Origin: an uncultured Bacilli bacterium
GTDB taxonomy: Bacteria > Bacillota_I > Bacilli_A > RF39 > UBA660
Assembly (NCBI GenBank): GCA_947581765.1
Contig: CANPVU010000015.1
Location: forward strand, 1 to 34,523
Direction of reading: 5' to 3'
DNA length: 34,523 bases
In this document: positions 32,001 through 34,523 of the stretch, one piece after another
How the letters are laid out: each line of letters opens with the position of its first letter
How positions within the stretch are numbered: the stretch's first letter is position 1
The notes under the pieces: generated by a model
Database searches by the model: none
What the model saw: only the letters and a program-made list of their open reading frames with translations
Told to the model about the DNA's origin: nothing
Position numbers and translations under genes: made by a program

Positions 32001-32885
32001 ATGATGCAAAAAATTAATTTACTATTTTGCATAGATAAAAATTATGTTGATAAATTAATAGATGTTTTAATGTCAATAAGATTTCATAATGAATGCTATT
32101 TTAATGTTTATTTAATGTCTAATAATTTAACAAAAGAGGATATTGACAATATAGAAAATTTTATAAGTAATGATAATAAAGGACAGTTGCACCCAATACT
32201 GATAAATGATAATAATTTTAAATTTCCTATGCATATAGATTATATTTCTTATGTTACTTATTTTAGATTGTTTTCTCCATTTATAATTAAAGACGATATT
32301 GATAGGTTATTATATTTAGATTGTGATTTAATTTGTACTGGAGATATACTTGAACTATATAATATGGATTTTCAAGGTAATACTATAATTGCATGTGAAA
32401 ATTGTTTAACTGATAGATTAAAACATTTGCAAGCAAAATTTAATTCAAGATTTGGATTGCCTGTAGATAATAAATATATTAATGCTGGTATGTTAATGAT
32501 AGATGTAAAAAAATATCGTGAACAGACAAGTGAAGAAGAATTATTAAATTTTATAAATAAAAATTCAGATATATTATATTTTCAAGATCAAGATGTTATA
32601 AATGTTATTTTTTATAATAAAATAAAGCATGTTGATTTAAGGTATAATTATCAAATAAATGCAATAGATTTTGGTATGGAAAGATATGATTGCTCAATTG
32701 TACATTACTCAGAAAAAAATAAACCATGGAATTTTGATTATGAATTTGTAAACAAAGCAATACCATATTATAATTTTTTAAAGCAAAAAGGAGATTTTGA
32801 AACATTAGAAAAACTAATTAAGATTCATACAGACAATTACAAAGATTATTTACTTAGACATTATTGCGAATGGAAGATATGGTAG
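32001..32885 (+). CDS. GT8-family glycosyltransferase
   Basis: A 294-residue retaining glycosyltransferase of the LgtC/general-stress type, normally using UDP-glucose or UDP-galactose. Visible: NLLFCIDKNYVDKLIDVLMSI at the N-terminus, RLLYLDCDLICTGD (DxD metal site) near residue 105, YINAGMLMIDVKKYR, FQDQDVINVIF, and the C-terminal VHYSEKNKPW lid that supplies the last metal ligand. ATG at 32001, or the adjacent 32004, follows AGAGGTAAGTG. The next gene starts 9 bases after its stop, so the two form one operon that probably builds a surface glycan. The acceptor is unknown. Confidence 0.9.
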   Translation: MMQKINLLFCIDKNYVDKLIDVLMSIRFHNECYFNVYLMSNNLTKEDIDNIENFISNDNKGQLHPILINDNNFKFPMHIDYISYVTYFRLFSPFIIKDDIDRLLYLDCDLICTGDILELYNMDFQGNTIIACENCLTDRLKHLQAKFNSRFGLPVDNKYINAGMLMIDVKKYREQTSEEELLNFINKNSDILYFQDQDVINVIFYNKIKHVDLRYNYQINAIDFGMERYDCSIVHYSEKNKPWNFDYEFVNKAIPYYNFLKQKGDFETLEKLIKIHTDNYKDYLLRHYCEWKIW

Positions 32886-32894
32886 GTGCTTTTG

Positions 32895-34427
32895 ATGATT
32901 GATATAATTATAACTACATATAATTCTAAAAATACTTTAGAAGAAACTCTTAACTCTATCATTATTCAAAAAAATATACCTCAAATTAATATCTATATAA
33001 TTGATGATTGTTCAACTGAAGATTATTCAGATATTTTATCAAAATTCGAACATAAATTAAAAATCAATTTTTATAAATTGCCAGAGAATAAAGGGCCAGG
33101 TAATGCTAGAAATGTAGGACTATCGTTATCAAAAGAAGATTACATTATATTCATAGATAGTGACGATGTCTTTTATGATGAATATTCAATTAATAAATTA
33201 TATAGTGAAATTAAAAATAAAAAGTGTGATGTAGTTACATCATGTATTTATGAAGAAGTAAATGGAAAATATAAAGAATATAAAAATGAACTAATTGGTT
33301 TACATGGTAAAATATATAATAGAAATTTTATACAGGAAAATAATATAAAATTTAGCGATACAAGAAGAAATGAAGATTATGTATTTAATTCTTTGATTAA
33401 ACTTTTTAATGGAAAAATTTCTAATATAGATGATATAACTTATATATGGAAAGAAAATGAAAGTTCACTTACTAGAAAGGATAAAACTATACAATATAAT
33501 ATTGATTGTAAATCCTTTGTCGAAAATTCTTTATATGTTATAAAATATTGTTTAATAAATAATTGTGATATAGAAAATATAATACCTTTTTGTGCAGAAT
33601 CAATTGTGAGTATGTACTATAAATTTCAATATATAACAGATAATTCTATAAAAAAAGATTCAGTTGAATTAATAAGAAAAATTTGTCAAATATATAAATT
33701 ATTAAATCCAACTAATAAGTTATATGATTATATAAAAGAAAATAATTTAGTCAGTAAAAAACGTGAAGTAGACTTATTAGACTTTTTAGAAAATCTTATT
33801 TTTCATACTGAAAAAATATCTAACTATCAAAGAATGCAAAAGGGACTACTTTATTATCCTCTAGATGATGAGTTTGGTGAAATAAAAAAAAGAAATTTAA
33901 AATTAATGGATGAATTTAATAAATGCTCTAAGTTTGATTATAATAATAAAAATAAAATATTACTACAAAAGAAAATGTTTGGGTATATAGATAACTCATC
34001 CATAATTGAACCACCAGTTCAAGCAACATGGGGATGTAAAAATGTTTATGTTGGTAAAAATTGTTATTTAAATTTTAATATAACATTTGTTGATGATGGA
34101 AAAATTATAATAGGTAATAATGTTTTTATTGCTCCTAATGTTAGTATTTTAACTAATAATCATTTAATATCACCAAATTTAAGAAATAAAAATTTGTTAT
34201 ATGCTAAAGATGTTATAATTAAAGATAACGTTTGGATTGGAGCAGGTGTAACGATTCTTCCAGGAGTTACAATAGGGGAAAATAGTGTTATAGGAGCTGG
34301 AAGTATTGTAACTAAGGATATACCTAACAATGTTATAGCGGTTGGTAATCCATGCAAGGTAATTAGAGAAATTAATTTTTATGATGATATTTTTTATGAT
34401 TCAGATAAAATTGTAGATTACTTATAA
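32895..34427 (+). CDS. GT2 glycosyltransferase fused to a maltose/galactoside-type O-acetyltransferase
   Basis: A 510-residue two-domain enzyme. Residues 1 to about 215 are a GT2 GT-A domain: DIIITTYNSKNTLEETLNSI, IIDDCSTEDYSD, NKGPGNARNVG and FIDSDDVFY. About 315-510 are a complete maltose/galactoside acetyltransferase with the Mac helix (RMQKGLLYYPLDDEFGEIK) and left-handed beta-helix hexapeptides (VYVGKNCYLNFN, IIIGNNVFIAPNVSI, VWIGAGVTILPGVTIGENSVIGAG). The catalytic His is likely in TNNHLISP. The GT part shares the LHGKIY..F...F.DTR..ED block with the genes at 1608 and 2542. It may transfer a sugar and acetylate it. ATG at 32895 with GGTAGGTG upstream is chosen over GTG at 32886. Confidence 0.88.
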   Translation: MIDIIITTYNSKNTLEETLNSIIIQKNIPQINIYIIDDCSTEDYSDILSKFEHKLKINFYKLPENKGPGNARNVGLSLSKEDYIIFIDSDDVFYDEYSINKLYSEIKNKKCDVVTSCIYEEVNGKYKEYKNELIGLHGKIYNRNFIQENNIKFSDTRRNEDYVFNSLIKLFNGKISNIDDITYIWKENESSLTRKDKTIQYNIDCKSFVENSLYVIKYCLINNCDIENIIPFCAESIVSMYYKFQYITDNSIKKDSVELIRKICQIYKLLNPTNKLYDYIKENNLVSKKREVDLLDFLENLIFHTEKISNYQRMQKGLLYYPLDDEFGEIKKRNLKLMDEFNKCSKFDYNNKNKILLQKKMFGYIDNSSIIEPPVQATWGCKNVYVGKNCYLNFNITFVDDGKIIIGNNVFIAPNVSILTNNHLISPNLRNKNLLYAKDVIIKDNVWIGAGVTILPGVTIGENSVIGAGSIVTKDIPNNVIAVGNPCKVIREINFYDDIFYDSDKIVDYL

Positions 34428-34450
34428 GAGGATATATTCTCTTTTTTTTA
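34426..34450 (+). terminator. Terminator of the GT8 - GT2/acetyltransferase operon
   Basis: A 7-bp stem with one G-U pair (34426-34432 with 34437-34443), loop TATA, then eight T. It includes the stop codon. The remaining 73 bases of the window are A-rich with no feature seen. Confidence 0.75.
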
Positions 34451-34523
34451 CAGTAAAAAAGAGTAAAAATTAAAAAATCAAAAAATAAGAGTGAAAAAGG
34501 TAAAATTTTAAATGAAATAAAAA

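Noticed and set aside
1-34523. CRISPR array, rRNA genes, tRNA genes, transposase-type insertion sequences
   Set aside because: Read through the window on both strands: no regularly spaced palindromic repeats, no rRNA-like or cloverleaf sequence, and no DDE or HUH transposase. The only short-period tandem repeat is coding.
1-34523. Mycoplasma-type genetic code (TGA as Trp)
   Set aside because: Trp is written TGG throughout, and TGA terminates genes at 2547 and 15412, so the standard bacterial code applies.

Overview
The window comes from a very AT-rich, Gram-positive-type bacterium of the Bacillota, probably an uncultured Bacilli or Erysipelotrichia-like lineage. Evidence: strong GGAGG-type ribosome binding sites, SigA-type promoters, TGA used as a stop (so not the Mycoplasma code), Bacillus-like neighbourhoods (tilS-ftsH; DUF1146-spoIID-spoIIQ-mbl) and sporulation genes (spoIID, spoIIQ, cotJ operon). 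The species cannot be named from the sequence alone.

Layout. 1-3.3 kb: rsmA, ung and two related GT2 glycosyltransferases. 3.4-7.6 kb: a membrane-anchored Ig-domain protein, then tilS-ftsH. 7.6-10.5 kb: a FemAB-type peptidoglycan-bridge ligase gene divergent from a SpoVB/MurJ-type flippase gene. 10.5-21.2 kb: a type VII secretion (Ess/Yuk) island with the essC motor, the ubiquitin-like esaB/yukD, a lipoprotein metalloprotease (HEXXH), a run of small WXG100-like genes with a decayed duplicate, and two DUF4176-like proteins carrying a repeated FKFDENG motif. 21.3-24.6 kb: rpiB, a DUF1146 gene, spoIID, spoIIQ and mbl. 24.6-30.5 kb: a spore-coat operon (cotJA/JB-like fusion, then cotJC) on the minus strand, split by an integrated element. 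30.6-34.4 kb: a nucleotidyltransferase-fold gene, a GT8 glycosyltransferase and a GT2-acetyltransferase fusion.

Most striking result. The cotJC manganese-catalase gene is cut in two by a 4,944-bp element carrying a large serine recombinase, a DinD homologue, a DnaQ-BRCT exonuclease, a frameshifted S24 repressor and a frameshifted SH3/LysM lysin remnant. The first 31 codons of cotJC lie at 30160-30069 and the remainder at 25124-24644. Joining them at the shared GG dinucleotide gives an uninterrupted 190-codon gene reading ...QYGGPDGEW..., the normal family sequence and length. The element-side halves of the two junctions are exact 20-bp reverse complements, so the circular form would have a 42-bp palindromic attP. 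This is the architecture of the skin element in sigK, here in a coat catalase gene. Whether excision is developmentally programmed cannot be told from sequence.

The T7SS island appears to be several adjacent transcription units, each bounded by recognisable terminators. EssA, EssB and EsaA are not in the window. The sporulation and cell-shape genes keep the Bacillus order, without spoIIID between spoIIQ and mbl.
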